From Ensifer adhaerens (lineage in GTDB: Bacteria; Pseudomonadota; Alphaproteobacteria; Rhizobiales; Rhizobiaceae), in NCBI RefSeq assembly GCF_001270265.1, contig NZ_LGAP01000014.1, positions 62,001 to 126,000 of the forward strand: a stretch of 64,000 nt of DNA, in the 5' to 3' direction. Position numbers and translations under genes: made by a program. A model generated the notes under the pieces. The model was not told the DNA's origin. It did not search any database and saw nothing but the letters and a program-made list of their open reading frames with translations. The stretch's first letter is position 1. Each line of letters starts with the position of its first letter. This document shows, piece after piece, positions 41,463-49,464 of this stretch.

Positions 41463-42650
41463 TCATGCGAGGAAGGTTTCGACCAGCCGCACCCAGTAGC
41501 GGGCGGCAGGCGCGATGATTGCGTCGTTGAAGTCGTAGTTGGCGCTATGGAGCGGCGCGCTGTCGCCATTACCGACGAAGAGATAGCTGCCGGCCTTCTC
41601 CTCGAGCATGAAGGCGAAGTCCTCGCTTGCCGTGCGCGGTTTGAAGTCGCTGACGACCTGGCCAGGGCCGAAGGTCTCAACGGCCACATCGTGGGCAAGC
41701 TCCGTCTCGGCACGGTGATTGATCAGTGCCGGGAACCCGCGGCGGTAATCCACCTCCGCAACCGCGCCGAAGCTTTCGGCCTGTGCACGCGCCAGTGCCG
41801 GAACGCGCTCGCCCAGCAGCCCGCGGGTGGTCTCGTTGAAGGCCCGCAGGGTCAGTTTCAGGGACACGCTTTCAGGGATGACGTTGGAAGCCGAACCGCC
41901 ATGGATCGAGCCGACGGTGACGACCGCCATTTCCTGCGGATCGACATTGCGCGAAACCACGCTTTGCAGGGCCGTGATCAGCGACGCGGTTGCCAGCACC
42001 GGATCGACGGTGAGCTGCGGTTCCGCCCCATGGCCGCCCTTGCCGACGATCTTGATATTGCACTGGTCGACCGAAGCCATGGCCGGGCCGGCGACGAAGC
42101 CTAATTGCCCGGCCGGCACGCCCGGCCAATTGTGCAGGCCGAACACGGCGTCGACGGGAAAGCGCTTAAACAGCCCTTCGGACAGCATCTTGCGTGCGCC
42201 GGCACCGATCTCTTCGGCAGGCTGGAAGATCAGCCGCAAGGTGCCGTCGAAACGACCGGCTTCCGCCAGATAGCGGGCGGCGGCCAGCAGGATAGCCGTG
42301 TGGCCATCGTGGCCGCAGGCATGCATGACGCCGGGATTGACGCTGGCATGGGCAAGGCCCGTCGCCTCCTCGATCGGCAAGGCATCCATGTCGGCGCGAA
42401 TGCCGATGCTGCGCGCGCCTCTGCCCCGGCTCAAGGTGGCGACGACGCCCGTCCCGGCAATTCCGGTCGCCACCTCGTAGCCCCAGGCGGAAAGCCGGGA
42501 GGCGACGATTTCGCTGGTGCGGCGTTCGTGAAACGCAAGCTCGGGATGCCGGTGGAGATCGTGGCGCAGCGCAACGATCTCATCGAGATAGGCGCCAATG
42601 CCTCGCTCGACCGCGTCCCCCGCCGGTGTGTCCTTGACGATCATGTTCAT
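41463..42650 (-). CDS. M20-family amidohydrolase/N-deacylase (candidate SndA-like)
   Basis: Zinc- or manganese-dependent amidohydrolase of 395 residues, M20D type (hippurate hydrolase, N-acyl-amino-acid deacylase). Recognisable are the opening LRHDLHRHPELAFHE, RADMDALPI, MHACGHDGHTA, LIFQPAEE with the catalytic glutamate, the HGAEP dimerisation element, and the late ASEDFAFMLE. In the Bacillus ytm/ytn operon a member of this family removes the N-acetyl group in the last step to give free cysteine. Here it lies 18 nt after the large monooxygenase gene and 26 nt before the acetyltransferase gene. Its specificity cannot be read from the sequence. Confidence 0.85.
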   Translation of the reverse strand: MNMIVKDTPAGDAVERGIGAYLDEIVALRHDLHRHPELAFHERRTSEIVASRLSAWGYEVATGIAGTGVVATLSRGRGARSIGIRADMDALPIEEATGLAHASVNPGVMHACGHDGHTAILLAAARYLAEAGRFDGTLRLIFQPAEEIGAGARKMLSEGLFKRFPVDAVFGLHNWPGVPAGQLGFVAGPAMASVDQCNIKIVGKGGHGAEPQLTVDPVLATASLITALQSVVSRNVDPQEMAVVTVGSIHGGSASNVIPESVSLKLTLRAFNETTRGLLGERVPALARAQAESFGAVAEVDYRRGFPALINHRAETELAHDVAVETFGPGQVVSDFKPRTASEDFAFMLEEKAGSYLFVGNGDSAPLHSANYDFNDAIIAPAARYWVRLVETFLA

Positions 42651-42668
42651 GGGCGGTTCCCCGACGCC

Positions 42669-44033
42669 TCAAGCGCCAACGGCCCTTCCCTGCTCGATCT
42701 CGGCTGCCGGCGCCGCATAGCGGCTCTCGCGGTAAGACAGCCCGAGATGGTCGCGCAGCGTCTCGCCCTTCAGATGCGGGTCGAAATAGCCGCGCTGCTC
42801 GAGGAGCGGCAGCACGTGGGCGACAAAATCCTGCAGGCCTTCGGCAATGACGGGGAAGCCGAGGATGAAACCGTCTGCAGCGTCGCCATCGACCCAACGG
42901 ATGATCTCGTCGGCGATGTGCTCGGCGGTGCCGATGAAGGCGGTTCGCGGCGTTGCGACATCAAGCGCGATCTCGCGCAATGTCTGGCCGGTCTCGCGCG
43001 CCGTCTTCTTGATCCGGTCTGTGGTCGCGCGAAAGCTGTTCTTGCCGATATCGCCGATATCGGGGAAAGGCTCGTCGAGAGGATAGACGCTGAAATCGTG
43101 GTGATCGAAGAACCGGCCGAGGTAAAGCAGCGCCTCCTCGACCGTGACCAGCGCCCGGATCGCCTGGTACTTGGCTTCGGCCTCCTCGGCGGTCGCGCCG
43201 ACGATCGGGGCGATGCCGGGGAAGAGGCCGACATCGGCCGCCCTTCGCCCCTGCGCGATCGCGCTCTGCTTGATCTGCTTGTAGAAGGTTTGAGCGTCTT
43301 CGACCGGGCCGCCATTGGTGAAGACGGCATCGGCGTGTTTGCCGGCGAGACGAATGCCTGAATCGGAGGCTCCTGCCTGGAAGACCACCGGCTGCCCCTG
43401 GCGCGAGCGGCTGATGTTGAGCGGTCCTTCGATGCGGAAGAAACGGCCCTTGTGGTTCAACCGGCGCATCTTGGCCTTGTCGACATAGACGCCGGCCTGG
43501 CGGTCACGGACAAAGGCATCGTCATCCCATGAATCCCAGAGGCCTTTGGCCGCATCCAGATATTCGTCGGCGATCTCGTAGCGCAGTTCATGTTCCGGAT
43601 GCTCGCGACCGTAGTTGCGGCCGGAGCCCTCCAGCGGCGACGTCACCGCGTTCCAGCCCGCACGTCCGCCGCTGATGAGGTCGAGCGAGGCGAATTGGCG
43701 GGCGATGGTGAAAGGGTCGCTGTAGGAGGTCGAAACCGTGCCGACCAGCCCAATCTTCGAGGTCGACGCGGCAAGCGCCGACAGAATGGTCAGCGGCTCG
43801 AAGCGATTGAGGAAATGCGGGATCGACTGTTCGTTGATGTAGAGACCATCGGCAACGAAGGCAAAGGCGATGCCGGCGGCCTCAGCCTTGCGCGCTGTGT
43901 CGACGAAGAAGTCGAAATTGACGCTGGCGTCTGCGGGGCCGCTCGGATGCTTCCAGGCATTCATGTGGCCGCCGGGGCCCTGCAGCATGATACCGAAGGT
44001 GATGTTCTTTCTGGTGATGGGCTTCCTGGTCAT
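42669..44033 (-). CDS. NtaA/SnaA/DszA-family flavin monooxygenase (candidate CmoJ-like)
   Basis: FMNH2-dependent monooxygenase of 454 residues, the length typical of the NtaA/SnaA/DszA group. Motifs include the N-terminal [70 protein letters not shown] and [23 protein letters not shown] (key residues by position: about 265-287). The Bacillus counterpart CmoJ (YtnJ) cleaves the C-S bond of N-acetylated S-(2-succino)cysteine. AGAGGA lies 8 nt before ATG 44033. The gene is second in the operon, 23 nt after the first. Other members degrade nitrilotriacetate or dibenzothiophene sulfone, which remain possible alternatives. Confidence 0.85.
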   Translation of the reverse strand: MTRKPITRKNITFGIMLQGPGGHMNAWKHPSGPADASVNFDFFVDTARKAEAAGIAFAFVADGLYINEQSIPHFLNRFEPLTILSALAASTSKIGLVGTVSTSYSDPFTIARQFASLDLISGGRAGWNAVTSPLEGSGRNYGREHPEHELRYEIADEYLDAAKGLWDSWDDDAFVRDRQAGVYVDKAKMRRLNHKGRFFRIEGPLNISRSRQGQPVVFQAGASDSGIRLAGKHADAVFTNGGPVEDAQTFYKQIKQSAIAQGRRAADVGLFPGIAPIVGATAEEAEAKYQAIRALVTVEEALLYLGRFFDHHDFSVYPLDEPFPDIGDIGKNSFRATTDRIKKTARETGQTLREIALDVATPRTAFIGTAEHIADEIIRWVDGDAADGFILGFPVIAEGLQDFVAHVLPLLEQRGYFDPHLKGETLRDHLGLSYRESRYAAPAAEIEQGRAVGA

Positions 44034-44056
44034 GGACGAGATCCTCTTGCGGATGT

Positions 44057-45052
44057 TCAGGCGACGAGCGAAAGCCGCTCTCTTGCGATGAGTTCGATCG
44101 ATGCGAAGCGTTCGGCCGCAGGAAGGGCCGGTGTGTCGATCACGAATTCCTTGACGCCGTAGCGCCGATGGAGCGCATCCAGTTCCTGGCGGACCTGACG
44201 CGGTGTTCCGTGCAGCACGCTGGGGCTCTTTTCCTCGACCCGGTAGTCGCTGACGCCGGCCTGGCGCGCGAATTCGGCCGCCTGCTCCTCGCTGCCGACA
44301 TTGACGCTCTGGCCGTTGCCAAGAAAAACCTTGAAGATGCGAAGGCCGGCGACGCGCTCGCGGGCATGCTCTTCGCTTTCCGCCGCCAGCGCCGCGACCG
44401 CCAAAATGGGCCGACCGCCGCCCGTTGCGCGCTCATATGCCGCAACCGTTCGCTCAAGGTTTTCCGGGTCGCCGTTGAGATGCGCGGCAAAGACAAGTTG
44501 CCAGCCTTTCGCTGCAGCGAGTTCGGCGCTCTCGACGCTGGCGCCGAGCAGGAACCGCTCCGGCGCATGCGCCGGCAAAGGCGTTGCCAACAGCGCCCCC
44601 TCTTCCGTCTTGCCAGGCGCGAGATAGCGGTTGAGATCGCTCAGTTGCTCGGCGAAACCCGGCTTGCGCTCGGGATCGGTTCCGATCTGCAGCGCCCGTG
44701 TCGCGAGGGGGAAGCCACCCGGCGCCTTGCCGACGCCGAGATCGACCCGTCCCGGCGCAAGCGACGCCAGCAGATTGAACGTTTCGGCGACCTTGTAAGC
44801 GCTGTAATGCTGCAACATGACGCCACCAGAGCCGACGCGGATCTTGGACGTCCTTGCCAGCAGATAGGCAATCAGCGTTTCGGGCGCCGAGCTTGCGAGG
44901 CCCGCCATGTTGTGATGCTCGGCCAGCCAGAAGCGGTGATAGCCCCACTCCTCTGCTTTCGCCGCCAGCCTGGCCGTCGCCTGCAGCGCGTCAGTCGCGG
45001 GACTCCCGGGATCGATCGGGCTCTTGTCGAGAAGGCTGAGAAGATAGGACAT
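44057..45052 (-). CDS. Luciferase-like monooxygenase, MsnO8/YtmO type
   Basis: LLM-class enzyme of about 331 residues and first gene of the operon. The opening [16 protein letters not shown], then [28 protein letters not shown], and [25 protein letters not shown] correspond to the subgroup related to Bacillus YtmO (CmoO). I start it at ATG 45052; the open frame extends to a GTG at 45082. Reduced flavin must be supplied by another enzyme. The promoter lies in the AT-rich 45060-45150 stretch, which contains palindromic ATGCAT-centred motifs. Confidence 0.84.
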   Translation of the reverse strand: MSYLLSLLDKSPIDPGSPATDALQATARLAAKAEEWGYHRFWLAEHHNMAGLASSAPETLIAYLLARTSKIRVGSGGVMLQHYSAYKVAETFNLLASLAPGRVDLGVGKAPGGFPLATRALQIGTDPERKPGFAEQLSDLNRYLAPGKTEEGALLATPLPAHAPERFLLGASVESAELAAAKGWQLVFAAHLNGDPENLERTVAAYERATGGGRPILAVAALAAESEEHARERVAGLRIFKVFLGNGQSVNVGSEEQAAEFARQAGVSDYRVEEKSPSVLHGTPRQVRQELDALHRRYGVKEFVIDTPALPAAERFASIELIARERLSLVA

Positions 45053-45129
45053 GCCAAGTGTTCCAGATTGTCTCGGCGCCACTGTCGGTCGCCATTAATC
45101 TATAAAACACATAGACAATATGCATTATA

Positions 45130-45143
45130 AGAAATGCATTTCT
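45130..45143 (-). promoter_or_regulatory. 14-bp palindrome upstream of the monooxygenase operon
   Basis: AGAAATGCATTTCT is its own reverse complement. A second ATGCAT sits 14 nt away (45120-45125), and TATAAT on the minus strand lies between them. It is 78-91 nt before the first start codon of the operon, a likely regulator site. I cannot name the regulator; none is encoded next to the operon. Confidence 0.45.
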
Positions 45144-45151
45144 ATTTCATG

Positions 45152-45173
45152 GCGGGTTGAGAGAAAAACCCGC
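45152..45173. terminator. Small hairpin before the operon promoter
   Basis: GCGGGTT (45152-45158) pairs with AACCCGC (45167-45173) over an 8-nt purine-rich loop. It may insulate the operon from read-through of the DUF992 gene. No T-run of note follows. Confidence 0.35.
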
Positions 45174-45380
45174 TCGGAGTTTGGCCCCTGAAATTCCGTT
45201 GAAGGCAGCTCGCTGCAAGCGCTGGAAGACCGGCGCTAGACGGAACGTGCAGGAGATGAATTCAGCCTTGCGGGAATGACGCTTAAGCGTGGTCGCGCGA
45301 CAGGATTGCCCAGCCGTCACCTTCGACTGCGGCAGCGTGGCGATCCGGAAAGTTAAGACGTCGAAGAAGACAGGAGAAGC

Positions 45381-45409
45381 ATCGGCGCGCAGCAGAGCCG
45401 CGCGCCGAT
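45381..45409 (-). terminator. Hairpin terminator of the DUF992 gene
   Basis: ATCGGCGCGC (45381-45390) and GCGCGCCGAT (45400-45409) form a perfect 10-bp stem with a 9-nt loop, 7 nt past the DUF992 stop codon on the minus strand. Confidence 0.6.
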
Positions 45410-45415
45410 CAAAAA

Positions 45416-45943
45416 TCAGTTCACCGAGGTGAGCGTCATCGATGTGCCGGTGGCGGCGACATTGAGACCGAGCTGACCCGTCACGCTGACCGTCTGCAGA
45501 TGAATGGCGCCGGCCGTACCGCCGACAAGAATGTTCGCTCCAACGCCAGCACCAAGCGTCGCCTCGGCTGTCGCACCCTGGTAGATGCCGCTCAGCGAGC
45601 CCTTGTGGTAGCCGGCAGTCGGCGCGAACACTGCCCAAATCAACCGGCTGCGGGTGGTGAAGCCAACATCCACGCCGAGCTTGCGGATCGCGCCGGCATA
45701 GTGGTCGGAAGCCTCGGCGCCAACAGTCGAACGGAAGACGCACTCGACTTCCTTGGCCGAACCCAGGACATAGCCGGCACCGCCGGCAATGTTGCAATCG
45801 AGGTAACCGATCTTCACGCCATCGCGCGCGTCCGGCTCCCGGTAGGTTTCCTTGTAGGTCGGCAGGTCGGCAGCATTGACAGCCCACGCACCGGCAAAGG
45901 CCAGGGAGGCGGCGGCAAGCGTCATCGCAAGGCTCAGTTTCAT
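45416..45943 (-). CDS. DUF992 secreted protein
   Basis: A 175-residue exported protein of unknown function. The signal peptide is about 1-25 (LAMTLAAASLAFAGAWAVNA), and the mature part has DUF992 hallmarks: VKIGYLDCNIAGGAGYVLGSAKEVECVF with two cysteines, AIRKLGVDVGFTT and a glycine-rich C-terminus with GATAEATLGAGVGANILVGG. AAGGAG lies 7 nt upstream of ATG 45943; the frame to 46114 is not coding-like. It is monocistronic, ended by the 45381 hairpin. DUF992 proteins are common in Rhizobiales, and their role is not established as far as I know. Confidence 0.83.
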   Translation of the reverse strand: MKLSLAMTLAAASLAFAGAWAVNAADLPTYKETYREPDARDGVKIGYLDCNIAGGAGYVLGSAKEVECVFRSTVGAEASDHYAGAIRKLGVDVGFTTRSRLIWAVFAPTAGYHKGSLSGIYQGATAEATLGAGVGANILVGGTAGAIHLQTVSVTGQLGLNVAATGTSMTLTSVN

Positions 45944-46258
45944 ATGTTCGCTCCTTTTCGGGTCGTTATTGATCAACAGCACTCGGTCTTCTGGGAAACG
46001 AATCGAGCAACAGAAACGCCACCGTTGAACGCGGATCGGACATTTCGAAGGCACCGCGCCGGACACGACGCCCCGCATGCAAGTTTGCGGCGGACTGTTG
46101 CTCCCAGAGAACACCTAATCATGGGAACACCAATCGCCGATGGACACCTGCCGAACCGCAGCTGCGCCAACGTAGACGTGTGGTGCAAAAGCCTCATAGG
46201 GGAGAAAGATCCTGAGAAGAAACGGCCGCGCGGCCTCTCCGCTTCGTCCGCCTGCGCG
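45944..46258. other. Intergenic region, promoter of the DUF992 gene
   Basis: No gene is seen. It should contain the promoter of the minus-strand DUF992 gene near its left end and the terminator of the small membrane-protein gene near its right end (46224-46235). I found no convincing repeat or other RNA structure. Confidence 0.4.
46224..46235 (-). terminator. GC palindrome followed by T-rich tail
   Basis: GGCCGCGCGGCC is fully palindromic and on the minus strand is followed by GTTTCTTCTC. It lies 24 nt past the stop of the small membrane-protein gene at 46259-46471, as expected of an intrinsic terminator. Confidence 0.45.
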
Positions 46259-46471
46259 TCAGCTTGTCTTACGGTCGAGTCCCGTCAACCACCCAATCGC
46301 CATCAGCAAGAGGATTGCCGCGAGCGCGCATAAACCGACGGTATACATCACCAGGAATTCGACGAGGCGCGGCACGAACAGGAGAACCTGCAACGACGTC
46401 GGTCGAGCGCCGCGCCACGCGGGCAACTCATCCCGATTGAAAGCCTCCAGCCGACGAACAAGGAAACGCAT
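46259..46471 (-). CDS. Small single-span membrane protein
   Basis: From ATG 46471 (GAGGT upstream) the frame gives 70 residues: a basic, arginine-rich N-terminal third, then a hydrophobic helix (about VEFLVMYTVGLCALAAILLLMAIGWL, residues 38-63) and a short charged tail. It lies downstream of the glycosyltransferase gene on the same strand, 111 nt away. I do not recognise a family. It could be a small accessory protein of the polysaccharide locus or unrelated to it. Confidence 0.5.
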   Translation of the reverse strand: MRFLVRRLEAFNRDELPAWRGARPTSLQVLLFVPRLVEFLVMYTVGLCALAAILLLMAIGWLTGLDRKTS

Positions 46472-46582
46472 GCCTACCTCTTCCGGCCGGCAGCAGGCCA
46501 AAGCGGCGCGCCGGCAAATCCCTTTTCCAAAACGACAACCCGCGTTTTCGCAGGCTCGCAACCAGTCCGTTGCGCCGCGTGC

Positions 46583-47761
46583 TCAATGCAACGGCGTCGC
46601 GCCTTCGGCCTCGCGCATCTGGAATCCACCGATCGCCAGCTTTCCGTCACCGAACGGCAACGCTCGGCGCTGGCGAAGCTCGTCATCGATGACCGCCTGC
46701 ATGCCGGCCTTGAACTTCCGGACACTGAACTGTCCCGTGTGCGCCCTGATGACATCAGGCCGAAACGCATCTTCCCGCGCCTCGAAGGCGTAGATCGCCT
46801 TGATCAGCGCATCGACGCTCTGCTGTTCGAAAAGCAGCCCCGTCAGATTGGGCACGACGGTCTCAAGCGCACCCCCGGCGCCAAAGGCAATGACCGGGCG
46901 GCCGCTCGCCATAGCCTCCACCGGCACGATGCCAAAATCCTCTTCTCCGGGAAAAACCAGGGCGCGGCAGCGTGCGAGCTTTTCCTTCAGCACGGCAAAG
47001 GGCGCGCGCCCCAGGAAGGTGACGGTGGGACCGGCCATGCGCTTCAACCTGGCTATATCCTGCTCCTTGCCGTCGCCGATCACGACGAGGTTCTTGCCCA
47101 TCTTCGTGAAGGCCTCGACGGCCAGATCGATCCGCTTGTAGGGAACGATCTGGCCCGCGCAGAGATAAAAGTCCTCGATCTGCATCGAGGGCGCGAAGTC
47201 CTCCGTGCTGACAGGCGGGTAAATCACCGTGGCCGGACGGCGATAGTATTTGCTGATGCGCGCCGCCACGTGATGGGAATTGGCGACGAAGCGGTCCACC
47301 CGCATGCTGGTATTGACGTCCCAGGTCCGCAACATCGGCGCCAGCACCGGCATCATCATCCGCGACAGCAGGCCCGCGCTCGACCGATAGGCATGATAGT
47401 GATCCCAGAGGTAGCGCATGGGCGAATGGCAATAGCAGATGTGGGCCGCATGCGGCGGCGGGATGATCCCCTTCGCCGGCCCGGATTCGCTTGAAATGAT
47501 CAGGTCGTAGCCGCTGAGATCGAGGCTCTCCAGCGCGAAGGGCATCAGGGGCAGCAATGATTGATAGTGCCCGATGGCGCCGGGAATGCGCTGCAGGAAC
47601 GATGAGGTGACCTTGTGCTTCTTGATCGTGTCGGACACGCGGCCCTGATCATAGACCAGAGTGAAGATGTCAGCCTCGGGATAAAGATCGCAAAGCGACT
47701 CGATCACCTTCTCCCCGCCCCGCATCGATACCAGCCAATAATGAACGATTGCGACGCGCAT
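46583..47761 (-). CDS. GT4-family glycosyltransferase
   Basis: Retaining glycosyltransferase of 392 residues with a GT-B fold. The N-terminal domain opens MRVAIVHYWLVSMRGGEKVIE, with a short glycine-rich loop, and contains the CYCHSPMRYLWDHYH motif. The C-terminal nucleotide-sugar domain has CAGQIVPYKRIDLAVEAF, the central GDGKE element, and the EX7E motif in PGEEDFGIVPVEAMASGRPVIAF. GGGGGAG lies just before ATG 47761. It diverges from exoF and is the first of the surface-polysaccharide genes. Donor and acceptor sugars are unknown. Confidence 0.87.
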   Translation of the reverse strand: MRVAIVHYWLVSMRGGEKVIESLCDLYPEADIFTLVYDQGRVSDTIKKHKVTSSFLQRIPGAIGHYQSLLPLMPFALESLDLSGYDLIISSESGPAKGIIPPPHAAHICYCHSPMRYLWDHYHAYRSSAGLLSRMMMPVLAPMLRTWDVNTSMRVDRFVANSHHVAARISKYYRRPATVIYPPVSTEDFAPSMQIEDFYLCAGQIVPYKRIDLAVEAFTKMGKNLVVIGDGKEQDIARLKRMAGPTVTFLGRAPFAVLKEKLARCRALVFPGEEDFGIVPVEAMASGRPVIAFGAGGALETVVPNLTGLLFEQQSVDALIKAIYAFEAREDAFRPDVIRAHTGQFSVRKFKAGMQAVIDDELRQRRALPFGDGKLAIGGFQMREAEGATPLH

Positions 47762-48092
47762 GGCGCTCCCCCATTGCAACGATCCTGTCGCAGCATGGGG
47801 CAGACGGGGCTCGCGTGCACAGCGCCAAGATCGGTCCGACGGTGCATCCGAAGGAACGATCGCCCTACTCGAAAGGTTTAGCGACCAGCGGTGGCCGTGC
47901 GGGGTTTAGACATCGGCCGAGGCTATCCTATCCGATGGTGCCGCCGGTTTAGAGTCGCTCCCCTAAAGGGATTAGCCGCGATTAGACCGCAGGGAATTTA
48001 CCTCGAACGTTTTGGGCCGACAATCAATCCGACGCGCCACGCCAAGCTGACCTGTCCGGCACCGTTGCGCGCAGGAACATCTGCGAGGCCCC
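47762..48092. promoter_or_regulatory. Divergent promoter region of the polysaccharide locus
   Basis: This 331-nt space separates the minus-strand glycosyltransferase gene from the plus-strand exoF-like gene and should hold both promoters. It contains repeated GGTTTAG/GATTAG motifs (listed at 47875-47985). No gene was seen; the predicted translations across it are not coding-like. Confidence 0.5.
47875..47985. repeat. Repeated GGTTTAG-like motifs in the divergent promoter region
   Basis: GGTTTAG occurs at 47875-47881, 47903-47909 and 47946-47952. Related GGATTAG and CGATTAG follow at 47969-47975 and 47979-47985, and a reverse copy (CCTAAA) lies at about 47962-47967. Spacings are 28, 43, 23 and 10 nt. 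Such clustering between divergent genes fits a multi-site regulator, unidentified. Confidence 0.35.
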
Positions 48093-49418
48093 ATGCCCCA
48101 TGCCGATCACCGTATCTTACATCGCCTGTCGTCCCTTGGCCGTGTCTCGACCCTGTGCCTGGCAATCAGCCTGAGCACTCTTGCTCCCCTCCATCAGGCT
48201 CAGGCCGAGCCGGTGTTCCGTCTGCAGCCGCAGACGAGGATCAAGGTCGCAATCGTCGAATGGGTCGCCTCGACGGGCGAGTACAAGGAATGGACCGCGC
48301 TCAACGGCGAGTATGTCGTCTCCCCTGCCGGTACGATCTCGGTTCCGCTGGTCGGCGAAGTCAAGGCCGGGGATCAAACACCCGCGGAACTGGCAGCCAA
48401 GATCGCCGACCTCCTGAAGGAGCGCACCGGCCTCAGCAAGGCGCCGGAGACATCCGTCGAAGTCGTCCGCTACCCCATGATCTACGTTACGGGTCTGGTC
48501 GACCGACCGAGCGAGCTGGAATTCCGACCGGGCATGACGGTGATGCAGGCGGTGGCGATGGCGGGCGGACGCGAACGCCGTACCAACCCTGCCGGCGGCT
48601 ACTCCGACATGGAGCAGATCCGCTACACCGGCGAATTGAACCGGATGGAACTCGAGATGATGCAACTCGCCGCCCGTCGGGCCCGGCTGAGGGCAGAGTT
48701 CACGGACGGTGCCAAGATCGAGTTTCCCCAAGCGCTCAAGGTCGCCGATGGCGCCGCCATCCAGCAGATCGTGCGCGACGAGAGCACGCTCTTCGACGCC
48801 CGGGTCGAAGCCATGCGCCGCCAACTCGATTCCCTTGCCGAGCTTGGCACTCTGCTGAAGAACGAAATCGACGTGCTTGACGAAAAGACGGCCGTCCAAC
48901 AGCGCCAGATCGAGATCGCGCAGGACGAGCTCAAAGGCATATCCAAGCTGGTGAACGACCAGACTGTGACGAAATCGCGTCAGACTTCGCTCGAGCGGAT
49001 CGTCGCCGAGCTGCAAAGCGACAAGCTCGACCTTCAGGTGGCCGCAATGCGCGCCAAACAGAAACTCAGCGAGACGGAGCGCGACGCAGTAACCTTGCAG
49101 GGTCAGCGCCGAACCGAAGCCGGCCGCGATCTGCAGATGACAGAAGCCGCGATCGAGGATCTAAAGCTCAAGCGCAGCACGACGCTGCAACTGCTGCAGA
49201 TCAACGGTGCTTCCCTCTCTCGTTTCGCCGATAGGAAAGCGATGGACCTGGAGCCGCTGGAGTACTGGATAACCCACGGCGGTGGGAACGGCACGGCCAT
49301 CAAAGTCACGGACGCCACATTGCTGGATCCGGGCGACCTGCTCGACGTTCGCTCGGCGCTGACGGCAGCGCTGGACAACAAGCTTCTGACATCGGTGGGC
49401 ATCGAACAGTCCCAATAA
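48093..49418 (+). CDS. exoF: Outer-membrane polysaccharide export protein with coiled coil (ExoF type)
   Basis: Exopolysaccharide export protein of 441 residues. A signal peptide covers about 1-38 (ending HQAQA), then a Poly_export domain (YVVSPAGTISVPLVGEVKAGDQT, about 73-95) and a SLBB-like segment (ITVTGLVDRP-type block YVTGLVDRPSELEFRPGMTVMQAV, about 130-155). A long alpha-helical coiled coil (about 185-375) follows, as in ExoF of rhizobial succinoglycan export. ATG 48093 has GAGG 4-5 nt upstream. The ExoP-like gene follows after 46 nt. The gene symbol is by family, not proven orthology to the succinoglycan gene. Confidence 0.83.
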   Translation: MPHADHRILHRLSSLGRVSTLCLAISLSTLAPLHQAQAEPVFRLQPQTRIKVAIVEWVASTGEYKEWTALNGEYVVSPAGTISVPLVGEVKAGDQTPAELAAKIADLLKERTGLSKAPETSVEVVRYPMIYVTGLVDRPSELEFRPGMTVMQAVAMAGGRERRTNPAGGYSDMEQIRYTGELNRMELEMMQLAARRARLRAEFTDGAKIEFPQALKVADGAAIQQIVRDESTLFDARVEAMRRQLDSLAELGTLLKNEIDVLDEKTAVQQRQIEIAQDELKGISKLVNDQTVTKSRQTSLERIVAELQSDKLDLQVAAMRAKQKLSETERDAVTLQGQRRTEAGRDLQMTEAAIEDLKLKRSTTLQLLQINGASLSRFADRKAMDLEPLEYWITHGGGNGTAIKVTDATLLDPGDLLDVRSALTAALDNKLLTSVGIEQSQ

Positions 49419-49464
49419 CAGCAGCAGATCGACTGAGGCACAGAGTATTTCGTGGGGAACACCA

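Larger units (their letters stand above)
45053..45415. other. Intergenic region: operon promoter and two hairpins
   Basis: The region separates the monooxygenase operon from the DUF992 gene upstream on the same strand. It contains an AT-rich promoter-like part (about 45060-45150), a 14-bp palindrome (45130-45143), and hairpins at 45152-45173 and 45381-45409. No gene was seen. Confidence 0.5.

Noticed and set aside
45500-46333. Plus-strand frame of 277 codons over the DUF992 region
   Set aside because: It is antisense to the DUF992 gene, which has a signal peptide and Shine-Dalgarno site.
47891-48880. Arg/Gly-rich 329-codon plus-strand frame overlapping exoF
   Set aside because: It is in the wrong frame of a clear ExoF gene and has shadow composition.
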